From the NCBI GenBank assembly GCA_964392365.1, contig CAYMPH010000018.1:22377-86376 (forward strand): 64,000 bases of DNA, in the 5' to 3' direction. This document shows, in pieces, positions 55,524-64,000 of the stretch. A program made the position numbers and the translations under genes. Source of the DNA: CAYMPH01 sp964392365. GTDB taxonomy: Bacteria; Spirochaetota; UBA4802; UBA5550. Below the pieces are notes generated by a model that ran no database searches, was not told the origin of the DNA, and saw nothing but the letters and a program-made list of their open reading frames with translations. The stretch's first letter is position 1. Each line of letters begins with the position of its first letter.

Positions 55524-55525
55524 TT

Positions 55526-56296
55526 ATGAAAAAGATATTATTATTTTCAGCTATCTATATAATTTTTTCTACAACTGGAGGCTTTGCCTTCGATTGGACT
55601 TCAAAACAGTATACTGTTGAAAAAACTGATAAGTCCGATATTGAAACTATTCTTTCTATGAAAGATGCTTCAGGAAATCCTTTTACTATTACATCACAAA
55701 AGGATATTTCTAATGATAAAGCAGAGATTATTATTAAACTGAACCAGCAGCTTAGAAACTGGAAGGATATGCAAATTGAAAGATTATCTTTTACAGTTGA
55801 TAATAATGAAATCCAGGCCTTTGTTCTTCCATCAAAATATGAATATAAGGGAGTAAATATTGTACCTCATATTCCTGCTGGAATGTTTTTTATGTACGGA
55901 GATTTATATAAATTTAATTTCAGGCTTGTAAAAGATAAATATTTTATTAAGATTGAGGGTGTATTCATTAATGAGGATAATTTTTCAGATTCTTTAGTTG
56001 ATGCAATAAAAGATCCGGTGAAATATCTTGAGAAAACTAATCCATTGTATATTATTACTAAAGTTTCTCAGCTGGAAGAAAGCCTTCAGAATCTCAGATA
56101 TTATCTGCTTATAGCAAATACAACAGGTTCTGATCCGATTGATCAGAAAATTATCAATAGAACTATTGAAATAAAAAAAGCCAATCCGAAATTTGAAGTT
56201 AGAGACATCGTAAATCAGCTTGAAAAAGAGAATTATAAAACAAGCAGAAAGATCGTTACTTCTATATTGCAAATTTATTTGAATGAATTCAAATAA
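55526..56296 (+). CDS. Exported protein of unknown function
   Basis: The start is the ATG at 55526, after GGAG at 55517-55520; an in-frame GTG at 55520 is too close to that site. The 256-aa product has a signal peptide (residues 1-20, cleavage near GFAF). The remainder is a mixed alpha/beta domain ending in a helical tail with a regular VNQLEKENYKTSRKIVTSILQIYL helix. No family is recognised. It begins within 3 bases of the end of the coiled-coil gene, so the two probably work together in the envelope. Confidence 0.65.
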   Translation: MKKILLFSAIYIIFSTTGGFAFDWTSKQYTVEKTDKSDIETILSMKDASGNPFTITSQKDISNDKAEIIIKLNQQLRNWKDMQIERLSFTVDNNEIQAFVLPSKYEYKGVNIVPHIPAGMFFMYGDLYKFNFRLVKDKYFIKIEGVFINEDNFSDSLVDAIKDPVKYLEKTNPLYIITKVSQLEESLQNLRYYLLIANTTGSDPIDQKIINRTIEIKKANPKFEVRDIVNQLEKENYKTSRKIVTSILQIYLNEFK

Positions 56297-56326
56297 TCAG
56301 GTAAGATTTTTTGATCTAACTTCACG

Positions 56327-57100
56327 ATGGTAATAGCCAGCTTTAATGTAAATTCTATCCGGGCGAGACTTCCGGTTATTGAGAAATGGTTTAAAAAAAT
56401 TCAGCCGGATGTTCTCTGCATACAGGAAACAAAAGCCACAGATATTGATTTCCCTTTAAAAGAAATTAAATCATTCGGATATGATGCTGCATTCATGGGT
56501 GAAAAATCATATAACGGTGTTGCTGTACTCAGTAAAATTCCATTAGAAAATATTTCCTACGGATTTGATGGTAAAGGTTCAGACGAAGGCACAAGACTGA
56601 TATGTGTTAAGATAAACGGAATCAATATTATCAATACATATATTCCTCAGGGTACTTCTCCGGAATCTGAAAAATTTCAATATAAGCTTAAATTTTTTTC
56701 CAGGCTGAAAAAGTTTTTTTCTTCAAAATTTTCCCCTGAAGAACCGCTTGTATGGGTTGGTGATTTCAATGTCGCTCCGCTTGATATTGATGTTCATGAT
56801 CCAAAAAGACTTTACGGTCATGTAGGATATCATCCGGATGAACACAAGGCCCTTGCTAAAGTGAAAGATGTTGGTTTTGAGGATATTTTCAGGAAATATC
56901 ATCCTGAACCAGGGCAGTATTCATTTTTTGATTACAGGGTTCGGGACTGTGTAGCACGCGGTCTTGGCTGGAGAGTGGATCATATCTGGGGTAATAAAGC
57001 AGCATCTGCAAAATCAAAAGATTCGTGGATTGATAAAGACCCGAGGCTTTTTGACAGACCATCCGATCATACTCCTATATTGGCAAAGTTTGAATTTTAA
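56327..57100 (+). CDS. xthA: Exodeoxyribonuclease III (AP endonuclease)
   Basis: This enzyme cleaves DNA at abasic sites and removes 3' blocks. The 257-aa protein has FNVNSIRAR at residues 6-14, CIQETK with catalytic E34, GDFNVAP and the terminal SDHTPILAKF. It belongs to the EEP fold and matches ExoIII in length. It lies 30 bases after the exported protein gene, and its stop overlaps the next start (TAATG). Confidence 0.95.
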   Translation: MVIASFNVNSIRARLPVIEKWFKKIQPDVLCIQETKATDIDFPLKEIKSFGYDAAFMGEKSYNGVAVLSKIPLENISYGFDGKGSDEGTRLICVKINGINIINTYIPQGTSPESEKFQYKLKFFSRLKKFFSSKFSPEEPLVWVGDFNVAPLDIDVHDPKRLYGHVGYHPDEHKALAKVKDVGFEDIFRKYHPEPGQYSFFDYRVRDCVARGLGWRVDHIWGNKAASAKSKDSWIDKDPRLFDRPSDHTPILAKFEF

Positions 57101-57720
57101 TGAAATTTCTTTTTATTGTTCCAGCGCTTTTATTATCTGTGTTATCCCTCTATTCTCAAACAGAAGATCCTGTAATTCCTGCAATTGATAATGAAAAATT
57201 TCAAAGCGGATCTGATAAAAAATATACAGTAAAGGCGTTTATTGAATTTGCAGGCGGAGTAAAAAAAGAGGGCATAATTTATTTTGCTTCTGAAAAAATT
57301 GCAATTAAATATTCCAGCAGAAAAGATCAGACTTATGAGGATTTATCCCGTATTGTTTCTATTGAATTTTTTAAGTGGAAGGTTATTCCTTTATCAAAAG
57401 GTTCTTACCGGTTTAATCCATCCTCAATAAGAATTGTCTTTGATGACCAGTCAGTATTTGAATCCGGAGGAAATATTCAGTCTTTAAATGAGTTTTCACT
57501 TGAAAAAAACGGCAGAAAAGAAAAAGTCTATGGATATTTTTTTGATTACTGGAAAAACGGAAAATGGGTTAATTTAAAAAGTTCAGATAAAAATTTTCCT
57601 GTTTCAAATCCTTTGCCTGGAACAGTTATTAAAATTACTTTTAAAAAAGATAAGCAGGAATTTGACTTCAATAAAATCCTTCCGAAACTGCTAAAACAAA
57701 TGGCTCCAAAGATTGATTAA
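57100..57720 (+). CDS. Exported protein of unknown function
   Basis: The protein is 206 aa, with a signal peptide over residues 1-20 (FIVPALLLSVLSLYSQ). The mature part is beta-rich and basic, with an early strand pair (TVKAFIEFAGGVKKEGIIYFASEKIAIKYS) and a Lys-rich C-terminus. I recognise no family. It is translationally coupled to xthA by the one-base overlap, which looks like chance operon packing more than a shared function. Confidence 0.65.
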   Translation: MKFLFIVPALLLSVLSLYSQTEDPVIPAIDNEKFQSGSDKKYTVKAFIEFAGGVKKEGIIYFASEKIAIKYSSRKDQTYEDLSRIVSIEFFKWKVIPLSKGSYRFNPSSIRIVFDDQSVFESGGNIQSLNEFSLEKNGRKEKVYGYFFDYWKNGKWVNLKSSDKNFPVSNPLPGTVIKITFKKDKQEFDFNKILPKLLKQMAPKID

Positions 57721-57767
57721 CTTACCTGATTTATAGAAGTTAAAGGTTTAAATAGAACATTTTCTAT

Positions 57768-57846
57768 CATTCCTGCGAAGGCGATGGCCTGCACCCTCGG
57801 GTGAATCCATTTTTGCAGTCTGGATCCCCGATTTCACGGGGATGAC
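57768..57846. repeat. Extragenic repeat of the CATTCCTGCGAAGG / CCCCGATTTCACGGGG kind
   Basis: CATTCCTGCGAAGG begins at 57768, CACCCTCGGGTG at 57792-57803 forms a small stem, and ATCCCCG (57824-57830) pairs with CGGGGAT (57837-57843). Sequences of this kind are common between genes in many bacteria. The 296-base gap 57721-58016 holds no gene. Confidence 0.55.
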
Positions 57847-58016
57847 AAAAAAATTACTGAATTTATATAACACTAATTTATTCGTTAAATGATAAAGTTT
57901 ATGTAATTCCAATAAATTAATTTTTTAACAGTTTTTTTATTATAAAAAAATTGTTTGACCATTATATTGTTATTTAAATGATTAATTAAATTGTTAAATA
58001 GTTGTTATTAAAATAA

Positions 58017-60431
58017 ATGCAAATAAAACTTAAAATTACAGTTTTGATGCTGATTTTCGGCTCAATTATATTATTCAAACCGGAACTTTATGCTCAGGGT
58101 AATAAACTATTTTTAAGTGGAAGAGTTTATAACAAAGTAACAAAAACTCCTATAGATCTTGCCACTGTAACTGTTGTTCAGGAAAAAAACAGGGTGCAGA
58201 CAAAAAGTGACGGTTCGTATAGAATTTCAGTTTCAAAGCCTGGAATATATAATATAATCATCAGGTATGCCGGATACAAACAGTTGAGGAGCAGAGTTTC
58301 CATAACATCAGATACTGTTCGTGATTTTTATCTTACTCAAACATCATTTGAAACGGGCGTTACGGTCAAGGGTGAAAGAGATATTCAGAATATTTCAAGG
58401 CGAAGCATGACTGTTGAGGAAATCAAGGAGGTGCCGGCTTCTTTTGGTGATTCATTAAATGCGCTTACATCGCTTCCCGGTATTGTTAGAACAGTAGGAG
58501 GTATTTTCGGCCCGCTTGTTATCAGGGGAATGTATCCTGATAGAAACAGATATTATATTGACGGCATGCCTATCACCAATCCTATGCATTTCGGCGGTTT
58601 CCATTCAGTAATATCAAATGATTTAATGAGTGAGATTGATTTATATTCCTCGTCGTTTCCGGTAAAATTCGGTGGGCCTCTTGGAGCTGTAATTGACATC
58701 AATACACTTGACAAGGTTATGGATTCCGGCGGCTTAGCTGATATCAGTGCAATATCTGCCAATATGATTTTAAAATTTCCAATAATGAAAACTGTGATAG
58801 TAGACGGCAAGGAAGAGGAGAAAAATACAGGTTATGTTATGGCTGCAGCAAGGTACGGATATATTGCATTATTTGTTCCTCTTTTTTATGAGCTGGTTTT
58901 TCAAGAGAAACTTGAATCTGCGCCTGAGTACTGGGATTACCAGTTTAAATTTAAATACAGGTTTGATGTGAATAATTCCCTGACTGTTCTTCTTATGGGC
59001 AGCAAGGATTTTTTCAGATTTTTAATTCCAAATATGACGGATACAAACAGCGGTATGGATCCGCTTTTCAGTAATGTTCAGTTTGAATCAGCACAGATGT
59101 TTCATAACCAGGGTATATACTATAACTATACCAAAAATGAGTTTAAGAATACCCTGATGCTGTACTCATCAATCACAACATACCACACATATATCAACAT
59201 GAAGAATGTTAATGCAGCTCCTGAACTTAAAAATTATTTCATTGATTCAACTCCGTACCTGTTAGGACTAAAGAACAACTTCTCCTGGGAATGGTGGAAA
59301 GGTAAGGCGGAACTCCGGGGAAATGTTGAAGCTACATTATATTATTTTAAAGCAGCTGGAAAAGTAATATATACCAATCAGGCTACAGGATTTCCGGATT
59401 TGAGCACAGGCCTCAAGTTTGTTGATCTTGATGTGAATTTTTTTAATTCAACAATCGGCGGATATATTGAGAATAAATTTACTTTCGGCGGCTTTACTTT
59501 TATTCCCGGAGTAAGAGCTGATTATCTTGTTTATTCTAATCAGTTTACTATTGATCCGCGAATGTCTATGAGTTATGAATTTGAAACCAGAACAACTATT
59601 GCTGTTGCAGGCGGAATGTACAGTTCTTTCTATCAGGTTAATCCCTTTGTATTTAATGATAATTCAGATATAGTAAAACTCGGAAACTGGGTAAAGCCTG
59701 AAAGGGCAGTTCATGCAGCTCTCAGTCTGCAGCAGAAGGTCAGCTTCTTTGCCTTCAGCCTCGAAGGATTCTATAATTACTATTATGATCTGTTCAGGAA
59801 TTATATTCATTATGAAAACGGCGAATTCAGGCAGGGTCAGAGCACAGGAGAAGTTCAGGCTTATGGAATAGAATTCATGGTTAAAAAAGACCGTGCAGAA
59901 AGCCAGAATGATTATTTCGGATGGGCAAGCTATACATGGACGCAGGTAAGAGAAAGAAGCGGAATTCCAACAGATCCAAATGCGATTAACTGGACACCTT
60001 CGGGAAATGAAATGGAACATGCTCTTAAGATTGTTTTCGGATATAAATATAATTCACATACAATCAGCTCGAAATTTCAGCTTTATACTTCATTTCCATA
60101 TACTCCGATTGTCGGCGGTCATGAAAGTCCATCAATACCGCCGTCAGGACGATATGTTCCTGAGTACAGCACGAATGTAAATTCAGCTCATTCAGATATA
60201 GATCACAGGCTTGATGTCAGATACAGCCACAGGACTAATTACAGCTGGGGATATGTTAACTGGTATATAGAGATAATAAACATTTACGGATTCCTAGTAA
60301 ACCGTAATACAGGTGAAAGATGGAGATATAACCAGCCATACAGTGAAGGAGTGAATCCTTCTCCACGTTACAGTATCGGCACCAGGTCTTTATCCTTTAT
60401 TCCTAATTTTGGCGTTGAGGTTAAATTTTGA
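58017..60431 (+). CDS. TonB-dependent outer-membrane receptor, copy 1
   Basis: The protein is 804 aa with a signal peptide (residues 1-26). A carboxypeptidase-regulatory-like domain (30-110, SGRVYNKVTKTPIDLATVTV) precedes the plug (about 125-225, LTSLPGIVRTVGGIFGPLVIRGMYPDRNRYYIDGMPI) and a long beta-barrel ending in the aromatic EVKF typical of outer-membrane proteins. It takes up a large ligand with energy from TonB; the ligand is unknown. A close paralogue is at 61441 and two small lipoprotein genes lie between them. No TonB/ExbBD genes are in the window. The ribosome site is weak. Confidence 0.9.
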   Translation: MQIKLKITVLMLIFGSIILFKPELYAQGNKLFLSGRVYNKVTKTPIDLATVTVVQEKNRVQTKSDGSYRISVSKPGIYNIIIRYAGYKQLRSRVSITSDTVRDFYLTQTSFETGVTVKGERDIQNISRRSMTVEEIKEVPASFGDSLNALTSLPGIVRTVGGIFGPLVIRGMYPDRNRYYIDGMPITNPMHFGGFHSVISNDLMSEIDLYSSSFPVKFGGPLGAVIDINTLDKVMDSGGLADISAISANMILKFPIMKTVIVDGKEEEKNTGYVMAAARYGYIALFVPLFYELVFQEKLESAPEYWDYQFKFKYRFDVNNSLTVLLMGSKDFFRFLIPNMTDTNSGMDPLFSNVQFESAQMFHNQGIYYNYTKNEFKNTLMLYSSITTYHTYINMKNVNAAPELKNYFIDSTPYLLGLKNNFSWEWWKGKAELRGNVEATLYYFKAAGKVIYTNQATGFPDLSTGLKFVDLDVNFFNSTIGGYIENKFTFGGFTFIPGVRADYLVYSNQFTIDPRMSMSYEFETRTTIAVAGGMYSSFYQVNPFVFNDNSDIVKLGNWVKPERAVHAALSLQQKVSFFAFSLEGFYNYYYDLFRNYIHYENGEFRQGQSTGEVQAYGIEFMVKKDRAESQNDYFGWASYTWTQVRERSGIPTDPNAINWTPSGNEMEHALKIVFGYKYNSHTISSKFQLYTSFPYTPIVGGHESPSIPPSGRYVPEYSTNVNSAHSDIDHRLDVRYSHRTNYSWGYVNWYIEIINIYGFLVNRNTGERWRYNQPYSEGVNPSPRYSIGTRSLSFIPNFGVEVKF

Positions 60432-60550
60432 TTTATAATATTTTTTGGTATAATTTTTCTTCATTGAGCTGCAGAAGCTCATTAGAAAATTTTAGAATAT
60501 AAAATGAATCAATTTTTTTAATGTTATATAATAAATGTTGAGGTGTGCGT

Positions 60551-60937
60551 ATGAAATATATTAATAAAAATATAGGATTGTTTTTAATAATATCGTCTCT
60601 GATATTAACAGGGTGCGTTACTCCAATGGGAATGACTTCATCTACATCGCCGCTGAAGGCGGAGAAAATTGAAAATCTCGGATTGGTGGAAGGCAGAGCC
60701 ATGACCGGTTCAGTTCTCGGAGTCTGGTCTGTGGGCAAGCCGGATATAGACCTTGCTATCAAAAGGGCCCTCAGGAAAAAAAAGGCAGATGTTCTTATAA
60801 ATGTACGCTGGTATGAGCAGACATATTATTTTGTTCTATTCAGTCTGCATGAGGTAATTGTTACAGGCGATGCAGTCAGGTATGTCAGGCCGGATGATGT
60901 TTACTGTTATCCTGATAAAGATGGAGACAGCAAATGA
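60551..60937 (+). CDS. Small predicted lipoprotein, paralogue pair member 1
   Basis: The start is the ATG at 60551, after GAGGTG (60540-60545); an in-frame GTG at 60545 is on that site. The 128-aa product has a signal peptide with lipobox LTGC and a mature domain with GRAMTGSVLGVWSVGKPDIDLAIKRALRKKKADVLINVRW. This resembles the TRL-like family in outline. Its stop overlaps the next start by 4 bases. It lies between two TonB receptor genes, so an outer-membrane accessory role is plausible. Confidence 0.72.
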   Translation: MKYINKNIGLFLIISSLILTGCVTPMGMTSSTSPLKAEKIENLGLVEGRAMTGSVLGVWSVGKPDIDLAIKRALRKKKADVLINVRWYEQTYYFVLFSLHEVIVTGDAVRYVRPDDVYCYPDKDGDSK

Positions 60938-61317
60938 ATTCTTTTCAAGGAATAAGAGTTTTATTATTAATTATAATTTTTGCTATATCATTGTTTTCCG
61001 GATGTATATATTCAAGAGTGAAATCTTCCGGAATTGAGCCCTATGTTTCTCAGCTTAGATCAAGTGAATATGAAATTGTTGGTGAAGCTGAAACCCAGAT
61101 CAGCAATATGTCTCTGCTTTTTCTTGTATCTGTAACCCCGAGACCTGACTATAACAGCGCAATTCTGGAAATGGTAAGTGAAAAAGGCGGAGATGATATT
61201 ATTGATGTCAGGACATGGATTGAAAAGCAGCACTGGATTTTCGGAACAGTTACTATAATGCACATTAAGGGCCGGATTATAAAATATAAAGATTCACTTG
61301 TTGAAATTCAGAAATGA
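60934..61317 (+). CDS. Small predicted lipoprotein, paralogue pair member 2
   Basis: The protein is 127 aa. The signal ends in LFSGC, a good lipobox. The order of elements (VGEAETQISNMSLLFLVSV, then SEKGGDDIIDVRTW and an IKGRIIKY strand) parallels the preceding lipoprotein, so the two are diverged paralogues. The start overlaps its neighbour's stop by 4 bases (ATGA), implying coupled translation. The function is unknown. Confidence 0.72.
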   Translation: MNSFQGIRVLLLIIIFAISLFSGCIYSRVKSSGIEPYVSQLRSSEYEIVGEAETQISNMSLLFLVSVTPRPDYNSAILEMVSEKGGDDIIDVRTWIEKQHWIFGTVTIMHIKGRIIKYKDSLVEIQK

Positions 61318-61329
61318 TTCATCCACTCT

Positions 61330-61365
61330 CTGCACTTCGGTTTCTCTCAGTGCAGGTTTCTTTTT
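61330..61365 (+). terminator. Rho-independent terminator
   Basis: CTGCACT (61330-61336) pairs with AGTGCAG (61349-61355) across a 12-base loop, followed by a T-rich run GTTTCTTTTT. It ends the lipoprotein pair, so the second receptor gene has its own promoter or depends on read-through. Confidence 0.65.
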
Positions 61366-61440
61366 GAAAGAAAAAGGGGGGTGCAATAGCTTATTTTTGC
61401 ATAAATGTTTTAAATAATTTTTCCGGTGCTGAAATTCTAA

Positions 61441-63990
61441 ATGAAAAATAAATCATTATATAAATTTGTAATCCCCCTGCTTTTTTTAATTATTATCCCG
61501 CATGGAAATTTAAACGCTCTGGATCAAATTACGCTTAAAGGAAAAATATACAGTTCAATTACAAAGCGTCCTGTTGAATCCGGTATCATTCTTGTAGGCG
61601 AGACAAAATATAAATATCAGATAAATTCTGACGGATCTTATGAAATTACTTTTCCTAAAGCCGGTACCTATACCATAGGAGTAAGATGCGCCGGGCATAA
61701 GTTCATGAAAGCAAAAATAAATATTGCAAAAGATTCTATACGAGATTTCTGGCTGGCTGAAGGTAAGCTCAAGGGTGATGGCATTACTATTACCGGCGAT
61801 AATAATATACAGAAAGTTTCAAGAAAAACAATGAGCGTTGAAGATATAAAGAAAGTCCCTGCATCATTCGGGGATTCTATAAATGCTTTAACATCGCTTC
61901 CGGGTGTTATCAAGGCAGGCGGCGGTTTTTTCGGCGCATTCTGGGGATCATTTTTCGGTTCGCTTGTTATAAGAGGCATGTATTCAGACAGGAACAGATA
62001 TTATATTGACGGTCTTCCTATCAGCAATCCTCTGCATTTTGGAGGGCTTCATTCAGTCATAGCAACAGATCTTGTTGCTTCAATTGATATGTATTCATCT
62101 GCTTTTCCGGCAAGATACGGCGGGCCCATAGCGGGTGTTATTGACATACATACTGTTGATAAAGATGTAAAACAATTCGGAGGTATTATTGATATAAGCG
62201 CTCTCTCCGCTTCTTTACTTATCACATTGCCGATTACATCTACTCATATTATCAATGGAAAAGAAGAAATAAAAAATTCTGGTTATGTTACTTTTGCCGG
62301 AAGATATGGTTATCTTGCTTTTTTTGTTCCTGTGTTTTACAAGGTAGCTTTTAACAGGGATCTTTTTGTTTCTCCGGAATATTGGGACTATCAATTTAAA
62401 TTTAAATATAATTTCGGCGGAGGGCATTCGTTCTCTCTTCTATTTATCGGTGCAAGAGATTTTTTGAATTTTCAGACATCAACATGGATGGTCAGGCCAA
62501 ATATCGGTCATGATCCGCTGCTTCAGGGAGTTCAGTTTCAGATGGATCAGATGTTTCATAATCAGGGTTTGTATTATACATATCAGGCTGGTAAATTAAA
62601 AAATGAACTGATGTTTTTCTCTTCATTGAATATGAACAATTCATTTATCAGTTCAGGAAACAGCCTCGTTCCTCCCTGGCTCACTAATTACAATATTCTT
62701 TCTTATCCTAATATCTTCAGCTTAAAAGATAATTTTAAATGGGAATGGCTGGACAAAAAAGCTGAATTGCGCGCAGGGCTGGAAGCTTCAGTTTACGCTT
62801 TTACTGCATCAGGCAATGTTAATGTTGCTTTCAATGTAATGAAGGTGCTATCTGCAATTGTTGTCGCAGCAAACGGACCAAATGGTTTTCCGGATCTCGG
62901 TAACCCGAATGCTCTGCAGCTCATTCCACTGAATTTAAATACAGCCAATTTTCTTTTAGGCGGATATGTTGATAATGTTTTTACTTTCGAAGGATTGACT
63001 ATAGTTCCAGGATTCAGGTTTGATTATCTCACATCAGTAAATAACGCTACAATAGATCCGCGGCTTATGATCAGTTACGAATTCAAATCTGCAACAACGG
63101 TTTCAATTTCTGGCGGAAGATACAGTACATTTTATCAGCTTAACCCTGGTGCTTTCAACAATAATCCGTTCATATCGGGTCAATCATATATACTTCCTGA
63201 AAGTTCGTGGCAGAGCTCTCTTGGACTTGCCCAGAAAATCGGTTCATTTAAAATTTCTGCTGAAGGCTATTTCAATTATTTTTATAATTTATTTCAGGAA
63301 TATCCGCATTATGAAAATGGATCACTTATACTGGGACTGAGCTCAGGTGAGTTTATGGCTTACGGCGCGGAATTTACTTTTGAAGGCGGTTATAAATTTG
63401 ATGAAAATGAAATGTTCGGATCAATCAGCTATTCTTATACTCAGGCTAAACTTAAATCAAATATAACCGGATATAAATGGAAAACTGACGGCAGCGGATA
63501 CGAAACTGATCCGATAGCAGGAGGCCCTCTCCGATATGATAAAGCCGGTGATAACTGGATTAGCGCTGATGTTGAAATGGAACATTCACTGAAGATGCTG
63601 CTCGGGTATAAGCGCTCAGGACACACAATAAGCGCAAGATTCATGCTGTATACATCTCTGCCCTATACCCCGATTGTTAATAGTTATCTGAGCCCGAATC
63701 CTTCTGTAGGAAATCCGCGATATGCACCTGTTTACAGTACAGAAGTGAATTCAGCTCATTTCCCTGTAGATCACAGGCTCGATCTGAGATACAGCTACCA
63801 GACAGGATATAAATGGGGTAATGTCAGCTGGTATATAGAATTTATCAATGTGTATGGATACTGGAATAAACCTCTCGATCGTCAGAAATGGTGGTTCAAT
63901 AATCCTTATATTGCTGGAAGTAATCCTCAGCTGAAAGGTGACAGGGATATAACTATTATTCCAAATTTCGGGGTTGAAGTTAAGTGGTGA
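61441..63990 (+). CDS. TonB-dependent outer-membrane receptor, copy 2
   Basis: The protein is 849 aa, a paralogue of the 58017 product over its full length. It has a signal peptide (1-26), a carboxypeptidase-regulatory-like domain (30-110), a plug with LTSLPGVIKAGGGFFGAFWGS and GMYSDRNRYYIDGLPI, and a barrel ending in EVKW. Compared with copy 1 it has extra residues in the plug (about 10) and in barrel loops near residues 460-490 and 670-705, where ligand specificity usually resides. It ends just inside the window edge. Confidence 0.9.
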   Translation: MKNKSLYKFVIPLLFLIIIPHGNLNALDQITLKGKIYSSITKRPVESGIILVGETKYKYQINSDGSYEITFPKAGTYTIGVRCAGHKFMKAKINIAKDSIRDFWLAEGKLKGDGITITGDNNIQKVSRKTMSVEDIKKVPASFGDSINALTSLPGVIKAGGGFFGAFWGSFFGSLVIRGMYSDRNRYYIDGLPISNPLHFGGLHSVIATDLVASIDMYSSAFPARYGGPIAGVIDIHTVDKDVKQFGGIIDISALSASLLITLPITSTHIINGKEEIKNSGYVTFAGRYGYLAFFVPVFYKVAFNRDLFVSPEYWDYQFKFKYNFGGGHSFSLLFIGARDFLNFQTSTWMVRPNIGHDPLLQGVQFQMDQMFHNQGLYYTYQAGKLKNELMFFSSLNMNNSFISSGNSLVPPWLTNYNILSYPNIFSLKDNFKWEWLDKKAELRAGLEASVYAFTASGNVNVAFNVMKVLSAIVVAANGPNGFPDLGNPNALQLIPLNLNTANFLLGGYVDNVFTFEGLTIVPGFRFDYLTSVNNATIDPRLMISYEFKSATTVSISGGRYSTFYQLNPGAFNNNPFISGQSYILPESSWQSSLGLAQKIGSFKISAEGYFNYFYNLFQEYPHYENGSLILGLSSGEFMAYGAEFTFEGGYKFDENEMFGSISYSYTQAKLKSNITGYKWKTDGSGYETDPIAGGPLRYDKAGDNWISADVEMEHSLKMLLGYKRSGHTISARFMLYTSLPYTPIVNSYLSPNPSVGNPRYAPVYSTEVNSAHFPVDHRLDLRYSYQTGYKWGNVSWYIEFINVYGYWNKPLDRQKWWFNNPYIAGSNPQLKGDRDITIIPNFGVEVKW

Positions 63991-64000
63991 AAAAAACTTG

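Noticed and set aside
1..64000. tRNA, rRNA, CRISPR array or intact transposase
   Set aside because: I looked through the intergenic gaps and saw no cloverleaf-like sequence, no regularly spaced repeats with spacers and no transposase reading frame. A covariance-model search would be decisive for small RNAs.

Overview
The window is AT-rich bacterial DNA, densely coded on both strands. I see no tRNA, rRNA, CRISPR array, prophage or intact transposase. The host was probably a diderm: two TonB-dependent outer-membrane receptors and at least six predicted lipoproteins are present. It was probably anaerobic: there is an oxygen-sensitive type of 2-hydroxyacyl-CoA dehydratase activase and a complex-I-like ferredoxin/small-subunit fusion. 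The richness in SpoIIE-type phosphatases, class III cyclase, TPR proteins and relaxed lipoboxes suggests a Spirochaetota-like lineage, but this is an inference and no marker here settles it.

Layout. 1-953: end of an operon for a membrane-bound hydrogenase-like (Ech/Ehr-type) complex. 1061-5489: an uncharacterised CxDxR protein, tadA, a LysR regulator, a lipoprotein and a TPR protein. 5590-5887: hairpin and REP-like repeats. 5988-12303: a giant fused acyl-CoA dehydratase activase, a DedA protein, def and fmt, all co-directional. 12632-17632: a REC-PAS-SpoIIE phosphatase, then a TetR regulator divergent from an acyl-CoA synthetase and a small membrane protein. 17805-21985: an HNH protein translationally coupled to a large cNMP-binding-like protein, then a PLP aminotransferase.

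22257-30947 is the most unusual region. It is a co-directional run of CheY, CheX, a membrane CheA-like Hpt/ATPase kinase, a SpoIIE phosphatase, a small GHKL ATPase, a STAS-like protein, a SAM methyltransferase with a PRGYAGD motif, a second membrane SpoIIE phosphatase and a classical STAS antagonist. It reads as a chemotaxis-type phosphorelay joined to a partner switch, with the methyltransferase as the likely output enzyme.

31017-38369: a small membrane protein, recQ, a further 6-TM SpoIIE phosphatase sharing its sensor with the cluster above, two tandem lipoproteins and an SPFH protein, separated by GC-rich palindromic repeats. 38819-45985: dnaE, a receiver/STAS-like protein, a methyltransferase, panC, a lipoprotein and a glycine-rich membrane protein. 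46501-48460: a 7-TM SpoIIE phosphatase gene broken by a one-base frameshift in homopolymers. 48526-52458 (minus strand): lipB, a chemoreceptor and a TPR protein. 52684-57720: a class III nucleotidyl cyclase with non-canonical base-selecting residues, two proteins of unknown role, xthA and an exported protein. 58017-63990: two paralogous TonB-dependent receptors flanking two small lipoproteins.

Signalling dominates the window. Five SpoIIE-type phosphatases, one GHKL ATPase, two or three STAS-like proteins, one Hpt kinase, two receiver proteins, one cyclase and one chemoreceptor are interleaved with ordinary housekeeping genes.
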